Source of the DNA: Aphelocoma coerulescens
Taxonomy: Eukaryota; Chordata; Aves; Passeriformes; Corvidae
Direction: 5' to 3'
DNA: 64,000 bases
Assembly (NCBI RefSeq): GCF_041296385.1
Contig: NC_091017.1
Span: 52,016,214-52,080,213, forward strand
In this document: piece by piece, positions 11,601 to 23,900 of the stretch
Numbering within the stretch: position 1 is the first letter of the stretch
How the letters are laid out: the number at the start of each line of letters is the position of its first letter
The notes under the pieces: model-generated
What the model was told of the DNA's origin: nothing
What the model saw: the letters and a program-made list of their open reading frames with translations, nothing else
The model's database searches: none
Translations under genes and position numbers: made by a program

Positions 11601-14600
11601 AGCAATCCAGTAACATTAGCGTGAGAGCAAATGAGTTGGAGCTGGCCCTTAGTCTGGAAACTTAGAAAAGCCTCCCAGCAATGGGAGGGAGGGCAAACTT
11701 GGCTAGTTTCTAAGATGGAAATTAAGTCTGTAACTGAGTGTCTGATGTGGTCACCTGTGACAACCCGGCTCTGGGCTTCCCGATCTAGGGCGAGCAGCCA
11801 CGGAGAGACCTCCCATGTGAGGAAGGATTTAAACACAGGCTTTGCTCAGTGGGATTGTATTTGCTGATGTTTAAGCTTCTGTAGCTTAAGCATGTTTTTA
11901 AAAGTACATTTCATATGCATAGTTCAATTTTGCAAACGACTGATGCAAAATTGACTGAGGCTTGCATATCTGGCCTTGTGACTGCCATGGACATCTGGTC
12001 CTGCGCAGGCTGTGTCTCTCTGTACTGCACCCATCCTGGGGCAAGAGCAGCAGCTGCACAGTGCCCCAGATCCAACATGGCACTGCCTGGGTTTTGGACA
12101 ACTGTACACAGAGCACTGGCAGGCTGGCTTGGCAGGGACCCATCCCAGGTTTCCTGGAGCAACTTGGAGCAGAGGTGCTATGCTGTTAGGGCAGAAAAGG
12201 CTAATACTACTGCAAATAAGCATCCATCCAGCTAAGGGTATGACTGTCACACTTGCTGGTAGGACTTGACATGTCAGTTGATGATTTCTTAAAATAAATA
12301 TTTAACAAGGGATTTTATAATCACAAGTAGCAAACATGCTTTTAGAATGTTTGAAGGGAAACAAACTTGCATAAGAATGAATTGGAGGCCAAGACCTGGT
12401 AGCCATAGATGTTTATATCAGAGGCTGGGGATTTCCTCCTGCCTGTTTTCAGTGTATACTGCAGTTGCTTGATTCAAGTCCATCTCCAAAGCTCCAAATT
12501 TCCTTCCTTAGGAGCAAATGCTTAAGATGGCTGCAGTCATTGAATTTATTAGTGATTCACATAGTTGGAAGATGAGGGTTTCTTCTCCTCTATTGAAAAT
12601 ATTTTCTGAGGAGAAGGTCTTTTTTGCTGCTGCTGCTTTTGCTATTAACATTCACACTCAGCTCTTGCATCACAGTGCAGGAGCACAACACCTAATCTAC
12701 AGTACATTTTATCCTCTTCTTGGGTGCTTTTTAAACTGCAAATTACTGGGTAAGAGGGTTTACTGCAGTCTTAATTTTGCAACATTCTTAAAATTAACAG
12801 AGTTTGTATTTTCAGACAGCTGATTCTGGAGTTTACATATTGCTCTTATGTGGTTCAAGTGTTCATCACCAAGTGTACAGGAACAAGGTGAAGACTCAGC
12901 TTCCAAACTATTGATTCTGTGTTAGAACTTGTGGACCCCATCTTCCTTTTCAAAGGGGAAAGCCAACATGAATCTCCTGTCTTGAAACAATTTTTAAGAT
13001 GATCCACTTCTATTTGCTAAATTTGAACCATGCTGATTGTCAGGTTAAAAGAAGGAAAGAAATTCAAGGAAGAACCTGATTGAAAATGAACTTTGGTATA
13101 TGCCAGAAAGAAAAGTAAAAGCTTCAAATTACACTACTATATGAGCAGCCTGCACATGCTTATCTGCCTGCGGGAGACATGACTGGGAGGGTGTGGTCTT
13201 TTAGACCTTAAATTGCTCAGGTTTATGCAATTCAGCTTTTCTGTACCTTCTGTCATGCCATAGGCTTTGCCATCTGACACGGGCACCAGCCGGTCTCTGC
13301 CTGCAGCGGCAGGGCTGAGGGGTGAGTGCGGGCCCTGCCCAGCCATGCTGGCCCAGACCTGGTGATTTTCCACCTGCACAACTCTGCCAGCAGCGGATGA
13401 GAGACACTGCAAAGCCTCGCATGTGAGTTGAAAGACTTGTATCTTTCTTTATGCTGTTCCTACTTTCCCCCTTGAGCTGGGCATGAGTTGATCCAGAGGA
13501 GCAAAGGTGGAAGAAAATGCTCTGGTAAACAAACCAGCCCTGTTTAGTGTCAGGGGGAGTGGGCCCGAACCTCAGCCTGCACACTCAGGAGTGCCATGCA
13601 GCCAGGCAGTGATAAACATCTGCCGTATCTGTCATTAGAGATTCAGCTTCCCCATAACCTAATGTAGGGATTGTTTTCATAATCTAACAGAAAAGGACAT
13701 ATAATGTACCTGTAGGTTGCTGCGCTTCCTGGTAGGCAGTGTTAAAATACTACTTACATACATACATGCTGATACGCAAAAACACTGAGCTTAGTTCATA
13801 ACCTTTTTGTTAGCTAGATGTGCTTGGGTTTTTGTCTTCCCCATTGCTAAGAAGGTCTATTTCTTCAATAAAGTGTGTTGAAATCCAACTGATTATTTAT
13901 GGAGAGGTGCCATTTGTACTGCAGCTGCTTTAGCCCATCGCTTTATTAATCCTCTGGAAACCCATTTCTTCCCCTCCCCCAGGTTAAAACCCACAAAGTC
14001 TCACTGCAGCTGTAGGAGGTAAATTGAGGCTACATTCACTGCTGTATCTTGCTGCTTGATTTTTTCATATAACTGCAGCTGAGGTGAGGAAAGAAAGAGA
14101 ATTTGGTTTAGTTTTTATTTTTAGCTCCTGTTCTTCTCACTTACTTAAACTTACACTCAGTCCTTTACTCAAAACATCTTGTAATTCAGTACAGGTATAT
14201 GCAGCAGCTGCAAACCTGTGAATATATATGAATAGGCATAACTTCTTGTAAGTTTTATTTCTACCCATAAGACTGTTAGTGTGAGAACATGTATATTCAC
14301 AGTGCCAGCACAGAACCCAGAACAGCAATGAGGATACGTGGATATCTTCACCCACCAAAATGTACACTCAGAGTACTCGGTAGACAAGGGGTTCAAGTAC
14401 ATAAATCAGATGGACCTGCTCATATGTTTAAACTTCTTAATGTTTTGGGTTGTTTTTAATGACCAGGGATGTACTGCTTGCATCAAGCTCTCAACCACTT
14501 TTACATCTGCCAAGGGAAAGCACAAAACCCAGAAAAGATGCATATTAGACTTGTATGTCATGCTTTTTTATGCTGCCTGATGACTAGGAAAGGGCTCCTT

Positions 14601-15648
14601 CAATAGCAGGAAAAGCAAGATAACCTTAGGTGACTGTACTGGGCACTATGCAAAGCACTTGTTTTCCCACAGTCTTCTGTAGAAATGGAGCTCCCACTGC
14701 CCAAAATTATTTTCATTTGCTCATTCAGGTTTATGCAGAACAACATCAAGGCAGCTCCATCACTTCATTGAAACAGCAGGGTCTCTTATCTGCTGTTGTT
14801 GGAAAAGTATAAATGCTGACCTGCAAATAAAAGCCAGAAATCGCTGTCAGGAATTTGGAAAGCTGCTGCTGTGTGAGGGGTTGTATCATCAATATTCCCA
14901 TCTACTTTCCTAAGACTGAAAATTCCTCTTAAGGAAGTAATCTGTTACTAATTTGCTATTTTATTCTTCCACCCCAAACCTCAGAGCCTATGTGTAGTTT
15001 CCAAAGATATAAATTGAATCAATCTGGGAAAGCTTGTCTCATCATTATCTTATCCTTGCCCCTTGAAAATACTCTCCCATTGCTAATTTCTCTTACTTGT
15101 TTGTGGTCCTAGAGAAGTGTCCTCCCCTTTGCTCACATGGATTCTGCTTTTGTAAGGGTATTCCAAGCCCACGTGTTTGAATATTAACTGCATCTGTAGC
15201 ATAGAGCTGGAAAGAGGAATGTTCCTGGCTCTGAGTTGTGATCATCTACTAGAAGAGAAAATTGAATTGTCTTTTGGAAGAAGTTTGAAGGTGCTGGCAC
15301 CTTCCCATAGCATAGCTTTTCTTTAGTAAAATGGGAATAAATTTTGCACACAGGATGAGATGATAGATTAGCTTCATTTCACTGCAAACCAGGAAATCAA
15401 GCAGCGTTGTTTCCCAGAAGGAAGGTAAATTAATACAGGCTTTCAAATGTAGACAGTCTCCTCCAGGCTGGCTGCTGGAGGGAAGCAGTTCAGTATTTCT
15501 GGAGATGTCAGCCCTGTCTGCAGGGCTGGGTGCTGCCACCTGGCTCCTCTCACTGTCAGGGCAGATGGAGGCCTGTGGCTGATTTGGAGGGACTCTGTGG
15601 CCAGAGCCTTTTGAGGAGGTAATGACACCCCTCTCTTGTTAAAATGGC

Positions 15649-15730
15649 CAGACACTGGTGTCCTCCAATGCTGCCTGACTTAGCACTTCCAGACACTGGT
15701 GTCCTCCAATGCTGCCTGACTTAGCACTTC
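15649..15730. repeat. Perfect 41-base tandem duplication
   Basis: The 41-base unit starting CAGACACTGGTGTCCTCC occurs at 15649-15689 and again, without any difference I can see, at 15690-15730. Perfect identity in non-coding DNA suggests a recent duplication, or an assembly or sequencing artefact. Confidence 0.95.
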
Positions 15731-17864
15731 TTTGCAGTGCATATCCAGTTCCTTCATGGAGATTAGAAGCTGTGATGGACGAATATGTAGTTGATCTTTC
15801 CAAGGCTTTCCCTAAAGGTTCAACCTGAATCTGCAAAAGCAATCATTACCTGAATCATGGGATTCAAAGGGATTCAGCACAGAAGACAAAGTTCAACCTT
15901 CAATACATGTTCAGGGAATGGTTAGTTGGCAGCTCCGGTTTTGTACAGCTGCTTCCCACTGTGTGCTGTTCCCATCCCTCTGAGTAGAAATCAATTGCTC
16001 CTTTACAAGCAGCTAAACGCTCAAACTTCGTACCTGTCTAGCTGCTCCTGGTAACCCTCTCACGGGTCCTCCAGTTTCACTTTAATACACCTGCAACATT
16101 CTTACTGGATCAAAGAGTCTTAATAAAATAAATGGGATTTATGTGCCATAATTTCTTATTAAGGAATGCTTCCTATTTCTCTGTCTGGATTGGTAAATCT
16201 TTTAGCAAATGCCTTGCTTGAAAGCAGATAAATTTTGATTGCTTTTAGTTATAGTTCCTGTCTACTTTTTGCTTGTCTTTTCCCTAGTCTTTTGCTTTAC
16301 ATGCTTACAGCTACATGGTATAGATTGTGTTGAAATGATGATGTTAAAAAAGTATAGGTGATGCTATTATTTTATTTTATTTTCTACTACAAAGCTGATT
16401 TTGTACAATATCTTTAACAGCATCAGTTCTCACAGGATTTTACTAGTAGAACCCAGTGCTGTAAAGTATAGCTTTGGGTTGTCACTGTTTCAGTCTGAGA
16501 ACTCATCTAATCACACTACTGCTATTTAAAAGAATATCTCAGTTTAGATCCAGTCAAAAAGGGTCTGAGGCACTGAAATAAATATGACTTGTAGGAGGAA
16601 TTTCAAAGAATTAAAAAATCCCCTGGCCTGCATGCACACAGCAGATCATATCTGATGGTGAGAAAGGATGCAGGAAGCAGGACAGTTTGAGCATGTAATT
16701 CCTAATTGGTTTCTCATCACGGGACTGAACAGCCCACAATTGGTCTTCACACCCACAAAACCGGTTCTGGAAGTAGATATTAATTCAACTACAGACTTAA
16801 CTATCTTTCCCAGGCTGGTGTCACTCACGTGTCCTGGGTGACAAAACCTTCATAAGCCTCTTGTTGTTAAGGGGAATATTACAAGGCCATCAGCAACACA
16901 TGCATGTTAATTAGCAATGGCCTTTGGGGGAGTTCCCACAGAGCCCCAATTAAAGCAGTGGTGAATCAAGTCCAGTGAGTAGTACCATACTCAGGGATGT
17001 TGTTTCCCAGCACTGAGTAGATGAAGGCACAACCAGGCTCTACAGGATGTGTTTTAGTGTCTGAGGGCTTGGTCACTATAATAAACAAAATTTACTTGCT
17101 GAGACTTTTGTTCGGCAGGGACCTTAGTCATTATCCTGCTACAGAAAAAAAGGTGCCCTAGAACAGAAACTATTGCACAGCCTTACCTAGAGAGATCTGC
17201 GCCCACTCCTGCTTAAATACTTTAGGTTTACTCAGTCTTCCATTTTAAAGAGAGTTATAAGCTCTACTGTACACCTAACTCCCAAATGAGCAATAGGGAC
17301 TATCAGCAGATATAAATGGGCACTACTTCATAAGAGAGGCCTGTTCAAGAGACAAAATGTAACTTGTGTTAGCCCCTGATCGTCAGACCACAGTACCTGG
17401 GCTGCGGGGTTCAGCCTCTTCAGTGTCCAGTATATCTCCTTCTTTCCAAGAGTTCATTTTCCTTAAATGTGAAATTCAGCAGTCAGAATTGAAAAATGTT
17501 TGTAAGGTTGTCAAAATTTCTTACCCTTGCCCCCTGAAATTTCTTTTTATGGATGCATATTGTGTGTTTGCCCGTTTTTTTGGAGGCTGGCCCTAGGCTG
17601 CACCACTCCACTAAGTTGTTGAAATTCACCTGCTGAGTACCTTACCAGGGCTTGTGCCCTCCTTTTTTCAGGTTCCTGAATGGGACTGGGCCCAGCAGCT
17701 GTAACCCTGGGACTGAGTGCAAGGGAATGCTTTCAGATTGTGCTATTTTAAGCAGCAGAGTGTCACTTTACTGTGCAGTTCTTCAATAGGGACTGTTTTT
17801 TCCAGTTAGGATTTGTTTATTCAGTCATTTTTGTGGATCCAAGTAGGAGAAGGAAAGAGTAAGA

Positions 17865-17990
17865 TACAGATATAATTTATGTTATAGACATTTATAGACC
17901 TATAATTTTAATTGTACATAGTATATAATATTTAATAATAATTTAAATTATTTTATTATGTATAATATAATAATATTTAAATCTAAATCA
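17865..17990. repeat. AT-rich low-complexity tract
   Basis: About 125 bases are almost purely A and T, with many short TAATA/TTTAA palindromic pieces. There is no simple repeat unit. It looks like ordinary intronic low-complexity sequence. Confidence 0.8.
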
Positions 17991-20900
17991 TAGTATGGGA
18001 GGTGCAACATAAGTAGACTTGAAATATAGATTATTAAATCCTTGCTCCACTGAATTTGCTTAATTTTTAAGTGCAATGGACCAGAGGTTTTAATTCAAGC
18101 ATTTGCCTCTCTTGTTTAGACAAGTTACTCTCAGGAGCCAACTGCTACAAGTTGCTACTGTCCCCCCTACAGGTGCATGTCCATTAAGCAGAGGATGCAA
18201 CCCTGGAAGTCAGGAGTTTGTGAGGGCTTTCCCTCAGATCAGGTCTGAGAGTATCTCTGTGGTCACATTGCTGCACAAGGATTCCTGTGATGGAATCTGG
18301 GCACTGGCCCCACAGCATGGGAGCAGCCAGCTGCCCCTTCCCCTGCTCACCTAACCAAGTAGGTGCTTCTAACTCTGGGTTACTTCTAAAAAAAGGTCCC
18401 CACAGGGTGTTGTGAGAACTCATTAAGTAGTTTACCAAGTATTAAGAAACTCCTGGATCAGAGAAGCAGTTGTAAAGGCACAGTGTAATTAAAGCACAGC
18501 TTACTTTATTATGTGTTATTAGCAGGGTTATCCATCACATGTTCCGCACTTTGTAGTTATTAAATGTTATCTCGTGGTCACATGTGAGAAGATGCTGTGT
18601 GGTCTGAGGGTGGCAGGCACCATGGCCATGGGAGGCAGGTTGAGGTGCAAGGTTTCTGTGTCCTGAGGGGAAGAAGTCCTCCACTTCTCTTTTGCTGCCT
18701 CTTCATCAGCTCTTCCATCCCCTGGCATTCGGGCAGAGAAGTAGCATCACCCACCTTCGCTGCTGACCCACTTGGGGCCCTGGGAGAGGATTGCAAAGAC
18801 AGATTAAGATTTACTGTGAAGCTGTATTAAATTAAGATTTTCACAATCCCATGCAATTTCCTCTGCCTATTGTATGGTTATTTTACAGTTAAGTAGGGCA
18901 GCCTGCACAGAGAACCTGTGGTCTGCGTTCCCCATCGCAGAGACACAGCAGACACACCTGCAGCAAGGACCAGGGGTGCTCTCCCTCGTGCAGTTTGCAT
19001 AGACAGCTGTACCTGTTCCTGGCTTACCAGCATCTTAGAAGGCAGCGGGAGCACATGGTTGTCCAGCAACAAAAACACAGTTCTGTCATCTGCTCAAATG
19101 GCTGAAAGTAAGCTTGTGGTATTTGTAAGGCAGCCAGTCTTGGCAAAGTCAGACGGAGCAATCAGCCAAATTGGAGTAGTAGCGCACCTTTCGTTACATA
19201 ACCAGCCATGCAATTTTATAATTCAGTATGTGAAATGCCGATGGCATTTATTATGCCAATTAGGATGAGCATATGTTTAGGAAGCCCTTGAGGAGTCAAT
19301 CACAGTTGCTCACATAGCCTTGCTTTGACCACATGATTGACTTCCTTTGAGCAGGTAGACCGTGTGCCTTTGGGAAGCAGTTACCCACAGCCTGCCCATT
19401 TTGCTACATCTTTGCACTCGGAGTCTGAGCTTGTAGTTCTGGCATAAGCTGTCGGTCCAAGTCTGGGTTTACTGAGCTTTGAAAAAAGCAAGAAACAGAA
19501 GTTACTACCTTAACCATCACAGTATTTGACAACTAGAGACATGTCAGCAGCAAGTCTTCTCAGAAGTACTACTTTCTACTAAGGTGAGTTCATTCTTAGG
19601 ATATGTTCCTTATAGTAAGAAATACTTAACCTGCCGGATATGTACTGTCTTATTCAGATCTTCTCTTCACTCAGATCTTGTCCAGCTGTTCCTAATATTG
19701 TCAGTACTTCTGGGCTGGTTTTTTTTTGGGGTTTTTTTTTTTCATTTTAATGTGCTGAGCAAAGTTTTGTATCCATGAAATCATCAGAAAGAGCAATCCA
19801 GGTTTGTTTGGGCATGTGAGAGACAGACAGATGAAAAAGCAGAATGTATTTCCATACATTCCTAGCAGGCATTTCAGCTACATAATTCCACAACAAAAAC
19901 TTTTTCCAACATTGGTTTATTCTGTAAATTCCAGCATGAGCCACAGAGAAAATAACTTTTTTCAAACAGTCTGGTTCTGGTTTTAGAAGTTATTTTGCAT
20001 GCAGGCACAGTATGACATTGCTGTTGGGTCTCACAGCTTGAGCTACAACTTAAAAAGTTGGGGTTATTCACCTACTGTACTGTACCATGGGATTTTTCTA
20101 TTCAGTTGGAAATGCCTTTCATCATAAAGGCTCTGCAAAGTACTTTGATTGTTATAAGCTCTGAGAGGAACTTTTTGACTAATAATAACTTTGAAAAACC
20201 AGCTGTCTTAAAACTGGGGCCAGGCAGAGGAGAGGTTTTGGAGCTCCTGTTCATTGTTTCAGGGACGTTCTGTACTAAGGTGCTGGACTTTTAAATACAA
20301 TTATTTTCCTCTAAGACCCAGTTCTAACAGTCTTTCCTATCATCTTAAAAGTCAAGCTGAATTATTACATGCTAAATTGGTATCCTCAGGATCACCAACT
20401 CTCCTCCAGCTACTGGCTTTTTACCTGGAGGTATGCATCTTGCCTCCCATAACAAATCTCCATCTAATTACACTTCAGGCAGAAAGAAAATGTTGTGATT
20501 CTTCTTTAGTCAGAATAGATTTAAAAATAAGTGGAAAAGGGGCGGGGGGGGAAGAGAGAGTAGGATATATGTAGGAGGATTTCTGGTCAGTAGACGTGAT
20601 GATAAGATTTTGGGCACCTTAGTGTTTTATAACCTTCCTTTGAACAAAGTTTCAAGTCTAGGCAAACTGTCTCACCACTTTGGCCTTTAGTGCAGCTATG
20701 CCAAGATTGGTACAAATTATTACATGATATTTTATAGCCAGGTCTTTGAAATGTGAACCACTGTCTTTTTGAATCTAAAATACTGTATAATACATATTAT
20801 TGAAGTATGGGTCACTCTATAATTCTTTCCACAACTGTTGTATTGTACCACCTTGAACAGTAAAGTCAGTGTAATCTATAAAAAACTTCAGTTGGAGAGA

Positions 20901-23900
20901 AGAAAACCACAGTAACAGGAAACCTGGGAGGCTGTTACCAGGGAAGACAGTTTGATGAAAGATAGGAAGTTAAAACAGTTAACATTTTACTAATGGCAAA
21001 TAGTTTTCTAAAGGCAGTCAACCTGGTATTTCATTATGAAACCCAGAATATGAAATAAGTGATGTGATCTTGCAGCCCAGATTCTGGCAGGAGCAGTAAG
21101 GTCACGGCTAACTATGCATAAACAGAGGGCTGTGTGCTTTTGCTTGAGAAGGTGAAGGAGGACCTCTGCTCCCTCCTAGCCATGATCCACTCTTCTCCCC
21201 GGTGTGAGTGAGCCACTAGATGGGGACAATGCCCACATCTCCTAACCTGCCCACATCTAGGCAGTGGCAGCTGGGTTGAGGCTTCAATAAAGAGCTAATT
21301 CTGTAACTGTGAAAGCTGTCAAGCCTCCTAGCAATTTGATGTGGATATTTTTTAACATGAACAGCCAAGATGGCAGTCTCCAAACCCTCAGCAAAGGAGC
21401 TGATTATCAAGAATGGCAGGTATTGGCTGCAGCATGCTCACAGGTAGTGTGGTGAAAGAAAGGCCAGGTAAAAGCATCTCTGGAAGAATAAGGAGCTCCT
21501 ACCCTTACCTGGCTGCTGGGAATGCCGCTGTGGCAGAGCGGTTTCCTTACATGCTTTACATGGCCCCTTTGGCCATACAGTGCCTTGCTGATCCACATAA
21601 ATGGATGGCTGTGACTCACTCAGAGATGCACATTTGTAGGAGATAATAACCCATGCTGGGACTGGGGGAAGGATGGAGAATGACTTTGCTATCACTATTT
21701 AGCTAAGAAGAGTACAACAGCTCTGTCGGTAGAACCTCCATCTCCTACAGGTTGTGCAGCAGAGAAATGGGGTGTGAAACGGCATCTGTTTTAATCAGCA
21801 AATACAGGACTTATTATACACATGCTCAGAGTGTGTATAAAACAGGAGCATTAATAAAACATGTCACTTAAACACAGAGAGAAAACCAAGCTAAACCAAA
21901 CCCCAAACCAATTAATATTTGTCAATCTTACTGTACTATTCAGAATCCACTTACTTTACTTATGCTGGCCACCCTTACCATTGACTGAAGATTTCATTAC
22001 CACCAAGCCATACTACTTCAGAACTACTGGAGATAAATTCCTCTTACTGTTCTGCAGCTCATCTGTTTCGCTGCTCTTTTTTCCAGTGACGCCTGCTTAA
22101 TGGCTTATCTTTCACTGTTTGTGATTTAAGCTGGTAGCTGCCCCTCCAGGCTCCATGTCACTGTTCCTCTGGCCTTTAGGCATCTGGTTTTTAATTTCTG
22201 TGATAGCCACTCCCTCAGTATCTTTCATCACTTAATTGTTTTTCTTTTAGCTTTTGTTACTTGTTCTTTGCTACCTGAAGTTTCTTCCATTTTGCGTCAT
22301 GCTACTTCCAAGTGCAGCCTCCTGAACTGCTGGGTTAATATTTGATGGTGGCTGGGCAGAGGCAGTGGGGTTCTGCCACTCTGCTTGGCAAGCCCTCTCC
22401 TTGCTACACTGCTGCCAGTGTAACTGTGGTGGTAAGTCAGTATTTAAGCTTAAGTTTGCTTAAATGCTTCACTGGGATGGGAAAACTATGGGCTTGTTAT
22501 TGCAAGGAGATGAAAAGCATTCTCTCTACCTACTCTCCATGTTTATTGTCCAGGCTTTTTGTGTGGGTTTGGTCTGTTATTCTCTTAAATGCCTCTGGTG
22601 GCTGCAAATGTTTAAGCAGTGAAGACCAGTAAGATGCAAACTCCTTCCAATCAGCGCAGCTTGTTGGGTAGCTTTTTAACAAATGTGTTATCATGATAGT
22701 GATTTTCACTGTGGTCACAGCCCTGGGGTTATTTTGTGCCCTGATGTGACCATTGTCATTACAGCTTGTGGCTGAAAACTTGGCAATATGGATATCCAGA
22801 TAACAATGTTCTTTCTTCATCATTTGTATTCTTGTGCTTCAGGTCTCTGCCTTGGACTGAAGCTTGATTCACCACAGTGTCACAACACTGTGACATTCTT
22901 ACAAATCAGTACTTGATTTTCTTTATCCAAGCAAATCTGTGCTAGGTGCTGTAAAACTATGCCCAATCTGGGACCTGAGTTGTTGAAAACTTCCTGCACA
23001 GCAGGGAAGTGGCAAATGCTGGTGATGTCTGCTTTGGCATGGCACCACCACCTCCTCTGAAAGCTTCTCCTGCCAATCATCCTTGCAAGAACCAGTCTCT
23101 GTCAATATGGCTCTGACTGCAAGAAGCATGAGACTGTCAAGGTGACATCCACGTCCCGCTGGGGCTGCCAGTGGTGGCTGACACCAACTCAAATGAACAT
23201 AGGATTCCTGGCCTCTCTTTTCCCCTCTCTTCCTCCCCCAAAGACGGGGCTTGAAGAATAGAGGTTCAGCCAGGAAATAATTACCTTTTCTAATTCACTG
23301 TACATCTACCTGTACAGGTTTTCTTGCTCAAAGTGGATTCTTGGTTTTTATTCATAGGTAGTAGAAGAAGTAGAAATATGCACTGGCAATCAATAGGTCA
23401 AATTTAATTCCTTCTCCCCTCTCTTCTACAATGTCCAAGAGGAATTAAGACTTTAAGCTTCTGTAAAGGACATGATACTAATTACAGAGCTATTATATGA
23501 CAGCACATGCATGTTATAAATACAAATGACTACAAACATTGCAAAGAACGTCTGCCTCTGACTGAATCTGTGAGATAGCTCTATCACACACCCTCCATGC
23601 TAACTCTTTTGGTGGTATAATCACCTCCCAAAGGTCGCAATCATTCCATTGCTTGATATGTTCTGCAGTTTATGAAGGTTCATGGGTGAATGTGGACCAG
23701 GTTAGCCAGAAGGAGCTGAGTTTTTGGTTTTTTTCAGAATTTATATTATTATGTAGTCAAAATTTTCTAAATAATAGAGGTCATAGGACTTGAATTAAAT
23801 TCTCCTAAAAATTCAGTGCCTGTACTAATAAATGTGGATAGTTTTGTTTCCCTGTGCTGTAGCGAACATTTGTAATTTGTGTAAACATTGTAAAATTCAG

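Noticed and set aside
11898..12269. Region open in several frames on both strands
   Set aside because: Multi-frame openness is explained by locally higher GC and few stop codons. No frame carries a recognisable motif.
21715..21770. tRNA-like CTCTGTCGGTAGAACC, possible tRNA gene
   Set aside because: Only the D-arm region resembles a tRNA. No B box with correct spacing and no acceptor stem pairing.
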